Positions 11,317-20,445 are shown, counted from the first letter of the stretch. The stretch is 64,000 nt of DNA from Amycolatopsis balhimycina FH 1894 (GCF_000384295.1 NZ_KB913037.1:6449533-6513532); one strand, 5' to 3'. A program made the numbers and translations. The notes: generated from the sequence alone by a model not told the origin.

Positions 11317-12045
11317 TCAGCGGCGGCGGATCGTCCGCTGGACGTTGCGCATCTTCGCGCCGGCGGGCATCGGGCCCTTCGGCAGCGCCGCGCCGCGGTT
11401 GCCGAGGGCGGCCAGTTTGGCCTCGAGGGCGTCGACCTGGGCGGGCTTGAGGTTGCGCGGCAGCTTCATCAGGTAGCCCTGGAGCTTCTTGAGCGGGAGC
11501 TGGCCGTCTTCGTGGCCGATCGTCACGTCGTAGATCGGCGTGTCGCCGATCAGGCGGGAGACGCGCTTCTTCTCCTGGGCGAGCAGGGTCTTCACGCGGT
11601 GCGGCGCGCCTTCGGCGACCAGCACCACGCCGGGGCCGCCGAGGACCCGGTGCACCGCGTCGAGCTGCGTCGTCGCCGCGACGGTCGGCGTCACCTTCCA
11701 GCGGCCGCGCAGGTTCTCCAGCGCCCACGCCGCGGCGCCGGGCTGGCCGTCGGCCTTCGAGTAGACCGTGCGCTGGACGCGCCGGCCGAAGATGATCATG
11801 GCGAGCAGGCCGCCGAGGACCAGGCCCAGCGGCAGCAGGACCCACTGGGCCTTGAAGAAGAACCCGATCCCGAACAGGAGGCCGGCGACGACGAGGATCG
11901 CGCCGACCATCCACGGGATGAGCCACGGGTCTTCCTTGCGCTGCATCTTGAAGGCCTCGAAGAGCTGGCCACGGCGTGCCTTGCTCGCCGCGCGCTTCTC
12001 CTTCTTGGCCTGCTTGGCCGCTTCCTTGTCCTGCTGTCCCGCCAT
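11317..12045 (-). CDS. DUF4191 membrane protein
   Basis: This 242-residue protein has a Lys/Arg-rich N-terminus ([17 protein letters not shown]) and two adjacent transmembrane helices at about residues 45-90, followed by a cytoplasmic domain rich in basic residues. It matches the DUF4191 family found near glnA1 and the lipoate genes in mycobacteria (Rv2219 type); its function is unknown. The ATG has TATCCT ending 6 nt upstream, suggesting a leaderless transcript divergent from uvrD2. Confidence 0.88.
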   Translation of the reverse strand: MAGQQDKEAAKQAKKEKRAASKARRGQLFEAFKMQRKEDPWLIPWMVGAILVVAGLLFGIGFFFKAQWVLLPLGLVLGGLLAMIIFGRRVQRTVYSKADGQPGAAAWALENLRGRWKVTPTVAATTQLDAVHRVLGGPGVVLVAEGAPHRVKTLLAQEKKRVSRLIGDTPIYDVTIGHEDGQLPLKKLQGYLMKLPRNLKPAQVDALEAKLAALGNRGAALPKGPMPAGAKMRNVQRTIRRR

Positions 12046-12101
12046 ATGACCAGGATACGGCCGCGTGCCCCTGCCCCGATTCCCCGTCCCCCTCTGCGAG
12101 G

Positions 12102-14195
12102 ATGCCGGACGTGACCGGCGTACTTTCCACCAAGAGCATCAACCGTCTGCTCGATGGTCTCGACCCCGAGCAGCGCGCCGCCGCCAGTGCCCCGCGGGGG
12201 CCGGTCTGCGTGCTGGCCGGCGCCGGCACGGGCAAGACCCGCACGATCACCCACCGGATCGCCCACCTCGTCCGGTCCGGGCACGTTTCCGCCGGTCAGG
12301 TGCTCGCCGTCACCTTCACGACGCGGGCCGCGGGGGAGATGCGGACGCGGCTGCGTGGCCTCGGCGTCGACGCCGCGCAGGCACTGACCTTCCACGCCGC
12401 CGCCCGCCGTCAGCTGCGGTACTTCTGGCCGCGCGTGGTCGGCGACCGGCCGTGGGAGCTGCTGGAGAACAAGCTGCGCTACGTCGGCCAGGCCGCGAAC
12501 CGGGCCAAGCTCGGCACCGAGGTCGAGGTCCTGCGCGACCTCGCGAGCGAGATCGAGTGGGCGAAGGCGTCGCTGATCAGCCCGGACGACTACCCGGCCG
12601 TCACCGCCCGCGCCCAGCGCGACATCCCGGCGCCGGCGGCGCAGATCGCCGAGGTCTACCGGAACTACGAGGAGCTGAAGAACGCCGCGCAGGTCCTCGA
12701 CTTCGACGACCTCCTCCTCCACACGACGGCGGTGCTGGAGGAACACGGCGTCGTCGCCGAGGAGTTCCGCGACCGGTACCGCTGCTTCGTCGTCGACGAG
12801 TACCAGGACGTCACCCCGCTGCAGCAGCGCCTGCTCGACGCGTGGCTCGGCGGCCGCGACGACCTGACCGTCGTCGGCGACGCCAACCAGACCATCTACT
12901 CCTTCGGCGGCGCGTCGCCGCGGCCGCTGCTCGAGTTCACCCGGCGCTACCCGGACGCGACCGTCGTCCGGCTCGAGCGTGACTACCGGTCGACGCCCGA
13001 GGTCGTTTCGCTGGCGAACCGGGTGATCGGCGCCGCGCGGGGACGTCCGGCGGGTTCGCGGCTGAAGCTGATCGGCCAGCGCCCGCCGGGGCCGGAGCCG
13101 CGCTTCGCCGAGTTCGACGACGAGGCGGTCGAGGCCGAGGCCGTCGCCCGGCGGGTGCGTGAGCTGCTGGACGGTGGCGTGTCGGCGAGCGAGGTCGCCG
13201 TCCTCTACCGGGTGAACGCGCAGTCCGAGGCCTACGAGTCGGCGCTGGCCGAGGCGGGCATCCCGTACCTGGTCCGCGGCGGCGAGCGGTTCTTCAACCG
13301 GACGGAGGTCCGGCAGGCGATGTCCGCGCTGCGCACGGCGAGCGGTGACGGCAGCTCCGATCTGGTCACGACGGTGCGTTCGGTGCTCGCGCGAGTCGGC
13401 CTCACCGAGTCGCCGCCCGCCGGCGGCGCGGCCAAGGAACGCTGGGACGCGCTCCTGGCGATCGTCGAACTGGCCGAAGAGCTCGCCGCGACGGTCGAGG
13501 ACGCGGACGTGCCGCGGTTCTGCGCCGAGCTCGACCAGCGCGCCGCGGCCCAGCACCCGCCGACGGTCGAGGGCGTGACGCTGGCATCGCTGCACGCGGC
13601 GAAGGGCCTGGAGTGGGACGCGGTGTTCCTCGTCGGCCTGGCCGAGGGCACGATGCCGATCCTCCACGCCGGCGACGACGAGGCCGCGATAGAGGAGGAG
13701 CGCCGGCTGTTCTACGTCGGCGTCACCCGGGCCCGCGAGCACCTGTGGCTGTCGTGGGCGCTGGCCCGCACACCGGGCGGGCGGCGCAACCGGCGGCGCA
13801 GCCGGTTCCTGTACGGCCTGGTCCCGGAGGACCACCCGGCCGCGAGGGCGGCACGGTCCCAGCAGAAGCCGTCGACGCCGGTCAAGACGCGCTGCCGCGT
13901 CTGCGGCGGGCCGCTGCTGGAGACCATCGACGTCAAGCTGGGCCGCTGCGGACGCTGCCCGTCCGCGGTGGACGAGGCCCTGCTCGAGCGGCTGAAGTCA
14001 TGGCGCGGCGACCGGGCTCGCGAGCTGAAGGTGCCGGCGTTCGTCGTGTTCACCGACGCGACGCTGATGGCCATCGCCGAGCAGCGCCCGGCTGACGAAG
14101 GAGCGCTGGTGTCGATCTCCGGCATCGGCGCGACCAAGCTCGAACGCTTCGGCGCGGAGATCCTCGGCGTGGTCCGGGCGTCGGCGGAGTCCTGA
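12102..14195 (+). CDS. uvrD2: ATP-dependent DNA helicase UvrD2
   Basis: This 697-residue superfamily 1 3'-5' helicase has Walker A ([10 protein letters not shown]), motif II (VVDEYQDV), motif III ([14 protein letters not shown]) and motif VI ([11 protein letters not shown]). After the motor there is a tetracysteine motif (CRVC...CGRC) and a C-terminal HRDC domain ending in [11 protein letters not shown]. This is the architecture of actinobacterial UvrD2, which differs from UvrD1. A GTG at 12111 is an alternative start. It acts in DNA repair; in mycobacteria UvrD2 is essential. It is located next to whiB7 as in mycobacteria. Confidence 0.95.
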   Translation: MPDVTGVLSTKSINRLLDGLDPEQRAAASAPRGPVCVLAGAGTGKTRTITHRIAHLVRSGHVSAGQVLAVTFTTRAAGEMRTRLRGLGVDAAQALTFHAAARRQLRYFWPRVVGDRPWELLENKLRYVGQAANRAKLGTEVEVLRDLASEIEWAKASLISPDDYPAVTARAQRDIPAPAAQIAEVYRNYEELKNAAQVLDFDDLLLHTTAVLEEHGVVAEEFRDRYRCFVVDEYQDVTPLQQRLLDAWLGGRDDLTVVGDANQTIYSFGGASPRPLLEFTRRYPDATVVRLERDYRSTPEVVSLANRVIGAARGRPAGSRLKLIGQRPPGPEPRFAEFDDEAVEAEAVARRVRELLDGGVSASEVAVLYRVNAQSEAYESALAEAGIPYLVRGGERFFNRTEVRQAMSALRTASGDGSSDLVTTVRSVLARVGLTESPPAGGAAKERWDALLAIVELAEELAATVEDADVPRFCAELDQRAAAQHPPTVEGVTLASLHAAKGLEWDAVFLVGLAEGTMPILHAGDDEAAIEEERRLFYVGVTRAREHLWLSWALARTPGGRRNRRRSRFLYGLVPEDHPAARAARSQQKPSTPVKTRCRVCGGPLLETIDVKLGRCGRCPSAVDEALLERLKSWRGDRARELKVPAFVVFTDATLMAIAEQRPADEGALVSISGIGATKLERFGAEILGVVRASAES

Positions 14196-14512
14196 CGGCG
14201 CCCGGCCGGTTCGGACGGCGCTTGGCCGGTTCGTGCGGCCGGGCGTGAGGGCGCTCGGCGGGTCCGCGCGGTGCTCGGCTGGTTCCGGCGGCGCTTGGCC
14301 GGTCCGCCGGAGAGGTCGCGTCGCTTCGGCAGTGCCCGATCGGGCGGTCCTTTCGGGCAGCCTGTGGGGCGAGCGCTTCCGGGCCGGCGTCGTCGTGCCC
14401 GCGTCGAGGGGCGGCCGGGCTGGGCCGATGCCGACTTGACCGCGTCGCAGCCATGATCGACGCGGCGAACCCGCTGCTCAGGGGCGATCTTCGTAACTTC
14501 GAGGATTTTCCC
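14196..14512. other. Non-coding GC-rich stretch upstream of the whiB7 leader
   Basis: About 320 bp follow uvrD2 without a credible gene. The near-repeated phrase GGCGCTTGGCCGGT occurs at about 14218 and 14291, and other GGCCGGT-type fragments are scattered through it. The open frames across it give low-complexity Arg/Pro/Ala translations. I see no terminator with a T-run. Confidence 0.5.
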
Positions 14513-14513
14513 G

Positions 14514-14552
14514 TTAATTGAGTTGCCCCGGTGTGGTGGGGGGCAATAACCT
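14514..14552 (+). promoter_or_regulatory. Predicted whiB7 promoter with AT-rich WhiB7 element
   Basis: A TTGCCC -35 box (14523-14528) and a TAACCT -10 box (14547-14552) are separated by 18 bp. An AT-rich hexamer TTAATT (14514-14519) sits exactly 3 bp upstream of the -35 box. That arrangement is the hallmark of WhiB7-activated promoters, so autoregulation is expected. Transcription would begin near 14559, giving a leader of about 500 nt before whiB7. Confidence 0.6.
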
Positions 14553-14646
14553 GCCAGTACCGAGCCCGAAGGGCTCGGCTGGGGATCCACGTTGCAGCGC
14601 CGCTCGGCGGCCGTGTGTGCAGAGTACAGAAGGAGGTGCCGGTGAA

Positions 14647-14904
14647 ATGACCATCAACGTGACGCTCACGAATCCGGGCACCCGTCTGTCCTGCGCCGCG
14701 GAAGTCGCGGCCGCTTCGCGCCCGGGCACTGGTGTGTCCGTGAGCGCGCACGAGATCCGTGGCATGCGTCGCGTCGAGCGGCGTTGGGCCACCGGTGTCG
14801 TCGTCTTCGGGACGCAGGGCGTTCTCGCCGCGTACCCGCAGGCCGATCTGCCGACCATCAAGCAGTTCCGTGTTCCGTTGTCGATACGGGAGCGAAGTTC
14901 CTGA
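14647..14904 (+). CDS. 85-residue ORF in the whiB7 leader
   Basis: The product begins MTINVTLTNPGTRLS and ends in IRERSS; no family is recognised. A strong AAGGAGGT lies 9 nt before the ATG, so translation is likely. It sits between the predicted whiB7 promoter and a strong intrinsic terminator that starts 20 nt after its stop codon. whiB7 and its Streptomyces counterpart wblC are known to be controlled by leader ORF translation and early termination. By position this ORF is the candidate leader ORF, though 85 codons is long for such a role. It could instead be an independent small protein. Confidence 0.6.
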   Translation: MTINVTLTNPGTRLSCAAEVAAASRPGTGVSVSAHEIRGMRRVERRWATGVVVFGTQGVLAAYPQADLPTIKQFRVPLSIRERSS

Positions 14905-14924
14905 CCTAGTCAGGACACGAGGCT

Positions 14925-14974
14925 CACGAAGGCCGCGGAACCGGAAACCCCGGATCCGCGGCCTTCGTGTTTTT
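14925..14974 (+). terminator. Strong intrinsic terminator in the whiB7 leader (candidate attenuator)
   Basis: A perfect 15-bp stem (CACGAAGGCCGCGGA with TCCGCGGCCTTCGTG) is followed by TTTTT. It stands 20 nt after the leader ORF stop and 80 nt before the whiB7 ATG, in the position of the known whiB7 early terminator. Confidence 0.85.
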
Positions 14975-15054
14975 GGCTGCACAACCCAAGAGGAACAGCG
15001 TTGCCCAGCTCCGTCACTCCACCGAAAACCCGTACGACACAAGGAGGAACCACC

Positions 15055-15411
15055 ATGTCTTCGGCCATCGCCTACACCTCGGGTGAGGCAATATTCGCCG
15101 ACCTGCTCGACCCGATCGCCGTTCCCGACGTGGCGCTGCCCTGCCGTTCCGGCGACGCGGACCTGTGGTTCGCGGAGTCCCCGGCCGAGCTCGAGCGCGC
15201 CAAGGCGCAGTGCGCCGACTGCCCGGTGCGCGAGGCCTGCCTGGCCGGCGCGCTGGCCCGGCGTGAGCCGTGGGGCGTCTGGGGTGGCGAGATCTTCGAG
15301 CGCGGTGTCGTGATCGCGCGCAAGCGGCCCCGTGGCCGTCCGCGCAAGAACGCCGCCGTCGAGCCCGCCGCGGCCAAGGCCCGCGGCGATCACCGGAGCG
15401 CCGCCGCATGA
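15055..15411 (+). CDS. whiB7: WhiB7 transcriptional activator of intrinsic antibiotic resistance
   Basis: This 118-residue Wbl protein binds a 4Fe-4S cluster through Cys30, Cys53, Cys56 and Cys62. It has the GVWGGE turn at residues 74-79 and the C-terminal AT-hook RGRPRK at 93-98, which together identify WhiB7 rather than other Wbl proteins. It activates resistance genes with SigA after ribosome-targeting stress. AAGGAGG lies 7 nt before the ATG. The adjacent uvrD2 matches mycobacterial order. Expression is probably governed by the attenuator upstream. Confidence 0.96.
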   Translation: MSSAIAYTSGEAIFADLLDPIAVPDVALPCRSGDADLWFAESPAELERAKAQCADCPVREACLAGALARREPWGVWGGEIFERGVVIARKRPRGRPRKNAAVEPAAAKARGDHRSAAA

Positions 15412-15659
15412 GCGTCGAACCGGTCACAGCGAAGGACTACGAAGCGCGGATGAGTCCGCAACTGCAGTTGACGAAGACCGAGATCGAGGAGATCAGCGAG
15501 ATGTTGCTCTATGAAGAACTGTCCAGGGCCCGAATACGGGATCTGGAGGAGGGGGTCCGCGCCCAGCGGGCCCGAGGTAGCGCGCGTGCGGCACGCCGCT
15601 GGACGCGAGTAGCCCGATGGGCGACTCGACGGGCGGAGCGGTACCAGGACCAGAACTGA
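15408..15659 (+). CDS. Small basic/coiled protein downstream of whiB7
   Basis: This 83-residue protein starts in the ATGA overlap with the whiB7 stop, so it is translationally coupled to whiB7. The N-terminal half is acidic and helical (LTKTEIEEISEMLLYEELS); the C-terminal half is strongly basic (ARGSARAARRWTRVARWATR), which could bind nucleic acid or the ribosome. No known domain is recognised. Coupling implies co-induction by antibiotics. Confidence 0.75.
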   Translation: MSVEPVTAKDYEARMSPQLQLTKTEIEEISEMLLYEELSRARIRDLEEGVRAQRARGSARAARRWTRVARWATRRAERYQDQN

Positions 15660-15662
15660 GCG

Positions 15663-15697
15663 CAGGGCCCCTGCCGCCTTCGGGCGGCGGGGGCCTT
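15663..15697 (+). terminator. Terminator of the whiB7 operon
   Basis: The hairpin GGCCCCTGCCGCC-TTCG-GGCGGCGGGGGCC begins a few bases after the small ORF stop. There is no T-run beyond TTCG. Confidence 0.75.
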
Positions 15698-15755
15698 CGT
15701 GCTGGCCGTGGGGTGCGAGTTCCGGTGTTGCCCGGCTATCCCGCGGCCGCACGTC

Positions 15756-15801
15756 GTGAACGACTCGTTCAGGTCGCCGGACGCGGTGAACGACTCGTTC
15801 A
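15756..15801. repeat. Paired GTGAACGACTCGTTCA repeat
   Basis: The 16-mer GTGAACGACTCGTTCA occurs at 15756-15771 and 15786-15801, 30 bp apart. Each copy contains an internal inverted repeat (TGAACGA/TCGTTCA). A diverged version of the same pair lies at 40883-40935. It occupies the gap between the whiB7 operon and the methyltransferase gene. Confidence 0.7.
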
Positions 15802-15839
15802 TGACTTCGGCGGCGGGCCGGCTGGTGTTGAATGGGCGG

Positions 15840-16712
15840 GTGGCCGCACACACCCATGACGACATCGGCTGGGCGGATCGCCTCGCCCAGCTGCGCATGG
15901 CCGACGCCCTCGACGCCGAGGCGCTGGCGCCCGTCGCCCGGCGGCTCGTCGCCGGGGTGGCCGAACGGCCGACCGTGGTCGACGTCGGGTGCGGGGCCGG
16001 GGGCATGAGCGTGCTGTTCGCGCGCGAGCTGGCCCGGCGCGGCGGGGGCACCGTGGTGCTCGTCGATGCCACGCCGGAGCTGCTGGCCGAGGCGGAGCGG
16101 GTCGTCACCGAGGCGGCCGCCGGCGCTGTCGAAGTCGTCGGCCTGGCCGCGGACCTCGCCGACCCCGAACTGGCCCGGCAGGTACCCGCGGCCGATCTCG
16201 GCTGGGCTTCCGGCGTGGTGCACCACGTCGGTGATCAGCAGGCCGCGCTGCACACGCTGGCCGGGCTCCTGCGGCCGGGCGGAATGCTCGCCATCGCCGA
16301 AGGCGGACTCGAAATACGGTGCCTCCCTTGGGAACTCGGGGTCGGACGGCCGGGGCTGGAACAGCGGCTGCTCGCCGCGCGAGGCGAGTGGTTCGCGCGG
16401 ATGCGGGCCGGGATCGCGGGCAGCGTCGCCATGCCCTACGACTGGCCTCGCGCGCTTCGCGAAGCCGGGCTCGAGGACGTCGAGTCGTTCGGCGCGCTCA
16501 TCGACCACCCGATGCCCGGCTCGGACCTGCTGCGCGAGTACGTCGTGCACCGCGTCGGCTGGCTCTCCGAGTCAGCCGGGGAGTGGCTCGACGACGGCGA
16601 TCGTGCCGTGCTCGCCTCGCTCACCGACCCGCAGAGCCCGGATTTCCTCGGCCACCGCGACGATCTCTTCCTGTTCGGCGCCAAGGAGATCCACTGTGGA
16701 CGGTCACGGTGA
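15840..16712 (+). CDS. SAM-dependent methyltransferase, class I
   Basis: This 290-residue Rossmann-type methyltransferase has motif I VVDVGCGAGGMSV at about residue 45, an acidic residue ending the next strand (VVLVDAT) and motif IV-V GVVHHVGDQ followed by LLRPGGMLAIAEGG. The substrate is unknown. The GTG at 15840 is the first start after the upstream repeat pair; earlier starts would translate the repeats. It overlaps the next gene by 4 nt (GTGA). Confidence 0.85.
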   Translation: MAAHTHDDIGWADRLAQLRMADALDAEALAPVARRLVAGVAERPTVVDVGCGAGGMSVLFARELARRGGGTVVLVDATPELLAEAERVVTEAAAGAVEVVGLAADLADPELARQVPAADLGWASGVVHHVGDQQAALHTLAGLLRPGGMLAIAEGGLEIRCLPWELGVGRPGLEQRLLAARGEWFARMRAGIAGSVAMPYDWPRALREAGLEDVESFGALIDHPMPGSDLLREYVVHRVGWLSESAGEWLDDGDRAVLASLTDPQSPDFLGHRDDLFLFGAKEIHCGRSR

Positions 16713-16894
16713 GCGCCCCGGAACGGCCGGTGTGCACCCGCTGCGGCCGCACCCGTGGCCCGGACGACGACCCGGCTACGGCGCTCGCCTGGGTGTCCAC
16801 CCGCGAACGGGGCACGGTTCGGTGGCTGTGCCCGGCTTGCGCGCGGGAGCACGTGCGCGACATCGAAGGCAAGCTGCCCGACGAGTACTGGTGA
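16709..16894 (+). CDS. Small zinc-ribbon protein
   Basis: This 61-residue protein has two CxxC knuckles, CTRC near residue 10 and CPAC near residue 42, spaced as in a zinc ribbon. It ends EGKLPDEYW. Its GTG start overlaps the methyltransferase stop, so the two are coupled. No specific function can be assigned. Confidence 0.75.
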   Translation: MSAPERPVCTRCGRTRGPDDDPATALAWVSTRERGTVRWLCPACAREHVRDIEGKLPDEYW

Positions 16895-16947
16895 TCAATC
16901 CGTCCTCCTGAGCAGTTGATGGCAACGGGTTCGCCGGGTGCGAGGCG

Positions 16948-17895
16948 TCAGGCCGCGTCGCCGATGGGCGTCATCGGGACCGCGTGGACCCGCGGGCGGG
17001 GTGTGCGTGATGCCTCGCCGAACGCCTGGGCCAGCTCCAGCGCCACCTCCTGGGGGACCTGACGCAGCTGCCGGACCGTGCAGCGCACCAGGACGATGCC
17101 CGTGGCCGCCAGCGCGAGGTGGCTGAAGCCGCCGCCGGGGCCCGGGCCGCACTGGTATCGCCAGGCCAGCCCGATCTCGTCCCACCACGCGTCCGCCTCG
17201 CCGATGCGGCGGCCGCGCCGGTCGCAGATCGTCACGTCCCAGATCGGCGGCGGGAGCCGGGCGATGTCGAGGACGCGCGTCGCCAGGCCGTGGGCTTGGA
17301 TCGGCCGCTCGTCGATGGCGCGGAGCACCTTCCGGACCTCTGCCGTGCCGCGCTGCGGGCCGTCGGCGAGCTCCGCCAGCAGCTCCCGCCGGTCGCACAG
17401 GCCCCAGTAGAGCGGCAGCGTCAGCAGGTGCCGGATCCGGGCCGGGTCGGGTTCCGATCGGGCCAGATCGAGCGCCGCCCGGGCCGGCGGCGCGAACGGC
17501 AGCCCGTCGACCAGCACCGGGTCCGGCAACCGGGCCGTGCGTGCCGCTCGGACGCCGGCGCGGGCGGTCACCCGGCAGTGCCCGGGCACCAGTAGCTGGA
17601 TCTCGCCGTCGGCCGGGCACTTCACCCCGTGGGCCTGCAGCGCGTCGGAGCCGGTGATCACCGCCCCCGCGCCGTACCGCCCGAGCGCGGCGTGCAGCAG
17701 CTGCCGCCGGGTCGGGGTGGTGTTGCGCAGCAGGACGACGCCGGGGTGCAGGCGGCGCCACGGCCCGCCGGGGCCGCAGAGCCGCCGGGTTCTTCGGTCG
17801 GACACCCCGGCCCTGCGCAACTGTTCGAGGCTCATCACCTCGCAGGTGCCGGGATTACTGAGGGACAGTGGATCGGTGCGTTGAGTAGCGGTCAT
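16948..17895 (-). CDS. AbiEi-like wHTH / DUF559-like protein
   Basis: This 315-residue protein has an N-terminal winged-helix-like region (MSLEQLRRAGVSDRRTRRL, then WRRLHPGVVLL) as in AbiEi-type antitoxin domains. Its C-terminal segment (WDVTICDRRGRRIGEADAWW) resembles DUF559/Vsr-like nuclease folds that are common in actinobacteria. No toxin gene stands beside it, so a toxin-antitoxin role is not supported. The start at 17895 has CATGCT ending 6 nt upstream. Two TTGTCCACA-type sites lie 52-101 bp upstream. Confidence 0.65.
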   Translation of the reverse strand: MTATQRTDPLSLSNPGTCEVMSLEQLRRAGVSDRRTRRLCGPGGPWRRLHPGVVLLRNTTPTRRQLLHAALGRYGAGAVITGSDALQAHGVKCPADGEIQLLVPGHCRVTARAGVRAARTARLPDPVLVDGLPFAPPARAALDLARSEPDPARIRHLLTLPLYWGLCDRRELLAELADGPQRGTAEVRKVLRAIDERPIQAHGLATRVLDIARLPPPIWDVTICDRRGRRIGEADAWWDEIGLAWRYQCGPGPGGGFSHLALAATGIVLVRCTVRQLRQVPQEVALELAQAFGEASRTPRPRVHAVPMTPIGDAA

Positions 17896-17946
17896 GGTTC
17901 GAGCATGGCGGCTCGGCCAACCGGGTGGAACCCCGATTCCCGAGGC

Positions 17947-17996
17947 TGTGGACAACTTGGCGGAATCCGTCCGTTCGCGGCCCCGCCTGTGGACAA
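17947..17996. promoter_or_regulatory. Two perfect DnaA-box-like sites
   Basis: TGTGGACAA occurs at 17947-17955 and 17988-17996, same orientation, 41 bp apart. It is the complement of TTGTCCACA, the actinobacterial DnaA box. The pair lies between two minus-strand genes. Confidence 0.5.
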
Positions 17997-17997
17997 C

Positions 17998-19338
17998 TCA
18001 GCCCGCGAAACCGGGCTGCCAGCGCTCCACGATGCCGCGGGCCGGGATCTCCGCGTCGAGCTGGCACAGGATGCCCGTCGACCCCGCCGTCACCCGGTGG
18101 ATCATCAGGTACTCGGGCGGCAGGTTGAGCAGCCGGCCGACCCGGAAGTCGTTGCCGCGGCTGTCGCCCACCCGGCCCGCCTGCTTCTGCATCCAGCGGC
18201 GCGTGAAGTGGAACGTCGGCTCGGCCAGCGGCTCGGTGAACGGCGCCAGGTACGCCAGCACCTCGTCCGCGGTCAGGTCGCTGTCGGTGCGGATGAACCG
18301 GTTCTCCCGCAGCAGGCGCATCAGCCCGGCGGACTCGCCGTCGAGGGCCAGCCGCGTCATCTCGCCCAGGTGGCGGGGGATGCCGTCGGGCAGCCGGGCG
18401 ACGCCGCCGAAGTCGATGACGCACAGCCTGTCGTCGGCGGTGATCATGAAGTTGCCCGGGTGCGGGTCCGAGTGCAGCAGGTGGACGCGCTCGGGGGAGG
18501 AGTAGTGAAACTCCGCCAGCAGCCGGCCCGCCAGGTTCCGGGTCTCGCGGTCGCCGTCCGCGATCACCTTCGACAACGGCGTGCCGTTCGCCCATTCGGT
18601 GACGACGACCTTCGGCGCGCTGGCCACCACCCGCGGCACCAGGATGCCGGGGTCGCCGTCGAACGCCTTCGCGAAGGCACGCTGGTTCTGGGCCTCGGCC
18701 TGGTAGTCGAGCTCCTCGTTCATCCGTTCGGCGAGCTCGGCGAGCAGCGGCTTGACCTCGGTGCCGGGCACGAACGCCTGGAACAGCCTGCTGAACCGCT
18801 GCAGCTGCCGCAGGTCGCTGCGCAGCGCCTCGTCGGCGCCCGGGTACTGCACCTTGACGGCGACCTCGCGGCCGTCGTGCCAGACCGCGTGGTGCACCTG
18901 GCCGATGCTCGCGGCCGCCGACGGTTCGTCGTCGAACGAGGCGAACCGGCTGCTCCAGGTGCGGCCCAGCTGCTCGGCGAGCACCCGGTGGGTCTGCCGG
19001 GCCGGCATCGGCGGCGCGGCTGCCTGCAGCTTCGTCAGCGCCTCGCGGTACGGCTTCGCCATGTCGTCCGGCACCGCCGCCTCGAACACGCTCAGCGCCT
19101 GGCCGAACTTCATTGCCCCGCCCTTGAGCGTGCCGAGCACCTCGAACAGCTGCTCGGCGGCCTTGGCCGAGAGTGTCGCGCTCACCTGCTCCGCGCTTTG
19201 GCCCGCGAGCCTCTTGCCCCACCCGCCGACCGCCCGGCCGGCGATGCCGAGCGGGAGACTGGCGAGCTTGGCGGTACGGGCGGCACCCTTGCGCGGCATC
19301 GTGGTGTCACGATCGGCCGGGTCGCGGAAGTCGGTCAC
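17998..19338 (-). CDS. ABC1/UbiB-family atypical kinase
   Basis: This 446-residue member of the ABC1 (AarF/UbiB/Coq8) family has the family hallmarks KGGAMKFGQ (KxGQ helix), AASIGQVH (Ala-rich loop), a catalytic-loop DPHPGNF and the metal-binding IDFGG. Family members are ATPases linked to isoprenoid quinone biology; some mycobacterial homologues beside whiB7 are linked to stress tolerance. GTG at 19338 is preferred (CAGAAT ending 7 nt upstream); an ATG at 19299 is possible. Confidence 0.85.
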   Translation of the reverse strand: MTDFRDPADRDTTMPRKGAARTAKLASLPLGIAGRAVGGWGKRLAGQSAEQVSATLSAKAAEQLFEVLGTLKGGAMKFGQALSVFEAAVPDDMAKPYREALTKLQAAAPPMPARQTHRVLAEQLGRTWSSRFASFDDEPSAAASIGQVHHAVWHDGREVAVKVQYPGADEALRSDLRQLQRFSRLFQAFVPGTEVKPLLAELAERMNEELDYQAEAQNQRAFAKAFDGDPGILVPRVVASAPKVVVTEWANGTPLSKVIADGDRETRNLAGRLLAEFHYSSPERVHLLHSDPHPGNFMITADDRLCVIDFGGVARLPDGIPRHLGEMTRLALDGESAGLMRLLRENRFIRTDSDLTADEVLAYLAPFTEPLAEPTFHFTRRWMQKQAGRVGDSRGNDFRVGRLLNLPPEYLMIHRVTAGSTGILCQLDAEIPARGIVERWQPGFAG

Positions 19339-19398
19339 ACCGGCGATTCTGCCCTGCATCGCCGGCGGCGCGCAGCCTGCTCGCGGCGTCTTGGTGGG

Positions 19399-20445
19399 TT
19401 ACGTCTCCTGGAGCACGGCGCGGGCGCCACAGCCGCAGCGGGGATGTGGCGGCCAGCCGCGGTGGCGGATGCGGCCGTCGAAGGCGTCGATCTCGAGGGT
19501 GGCGTTCCACGCCGGTGGTGGTGGCTCGGCGGGCGAGAGCAGCCGCATCGCCTGGGCGACGGCCAGCGACGCGCAGGCGTGGACCGCGCCGAGGTCGGGC
19601 CGCTGGTGCCGGCCCGCGAGCTGCCCGGCGACGCGTGGCCAGCACGGGTCGAGGTCCGTCCGGTGCAGGTCGGCGCAGCGCAGGCACGAGCTGCGGCCCG
19701 GCATCACCAGCGGACCGACGATGCCGGTCCCGTCGCGGACGCGCACCAGCAGGTGCGGGACGCCGTCGTCCATCAGGTCGGCGACGACTTCGGGAGCCGG
19801 CACCACGGCGTCGGTGAGCAGGGCCAGGTCCGGATGGCGGTCGTGCAGGCGCGTGACGCGGACCTCGGCGCCGACCCGGTGGAGCAGGGCGGCGAGTGCC
19901 TCCCGCCGGGGCCGTCCGACGTCCGCGTCGGTGAAGCCCGAGCCGAGGTCGTGCTCGGTCACCACGCCGGACACCCGCAGGTCGACGTGCCCGACGCCCG
20001 CGTTGGCCAGCAGGACGGCGGTGGCGACCGCCACGCGGCCGTCACCGTGCACCGAGACCGCGGCGGCGCGCCGCCGGTCCGTCAACGCTGCCTGGTGGTG
20101 CCGGGCGCGCAGCGACCAGAGACCGGTCTCGCCGCGCGGACCCGGGCTGTCGGGCCGTCCGGCGTCGGTGACCAGGCCGAGCGCGGTGAGCTGCCGCAGC
20201 AGCGTCCGCAGCTGGTCGCGGTGTTCGCTCTCGGCGAGCAGGAGCCGCTCGACGGCCTGGCTGCCGTCGAGGGCGCGCACCTGCCGGACCAGGTTCGGGG
20301 GCAGGTTTTCGACGATCACGCCGTGACGCGGGTCGAGGCCGATCTGGATCTCGCGCGGGCCGCGGTCCAGCACCGTCAGGCCCGGGAGCAGGGCGGGGTG
20401 GGTGGGCAGCAGCACCGGAGGCATGTCCGCGGTGGAGAGGATCAT
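19399..20445 (-). CDS. ThiF/E1-like adenylyltransferase-fold protein
   Basis: This 348-residue protein is related to the ThiF/E1 and TOMM cyclodehydratase partner families. It has an N-terminal winged segment, a Rossmann-like core (VAVATAVLLANAGVGHVDL) and two CxxC-type zinc pairs (SCLRC, and RCGCG at the C-terminus). The usual GxGGxG ATP loop is weak (GDGRVAVAT), so catalysis is uncertain. The position next to an ABC1 kinase and whiB7 matches Rv3196 of M. tuberculosis. A start at 20424 is equally possible; neither has a clear ribosome-binding site. Confidence 0.7.
   Translation of the reverse strand: MILSTADMPPVLLPTHPALLPGLTVLDRGPREIQIGLDPRHGVIVENLPPNLVRQVRALDGSQAVERLLLAESEHRDQLRTLLRQLTALGLVTDAGRPDSPGPRGETGLWSLRARHHQAALTDRRRAAAVSVHGDGRVAVATAVLLANAGVGHVDLRVSGVVTEHDLGSGFTDADVGRPRREALAALLHRVGAEVRVTRLHDRHPDLALLTDAVVPAPEVVADLMDDGVPHLLVRVRDGTGIVGPLVMPGRSSCLRCADLHRTDLDPCWPRVAGQLAGRHQRPDLGAVHACASLAVAQAMRLLSPAEPPPPAWNATLEIDAFDGRIRHRGWPPHPRCGCGARAVLQET

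Noticed and set aside
16948..17895. AbiEi/AbiEii toxin-antitoxin pair
   Set aside because: Only an AbiEi-like N-terminal region is present; no nucleotidyltransferase toxin gene adjoins.
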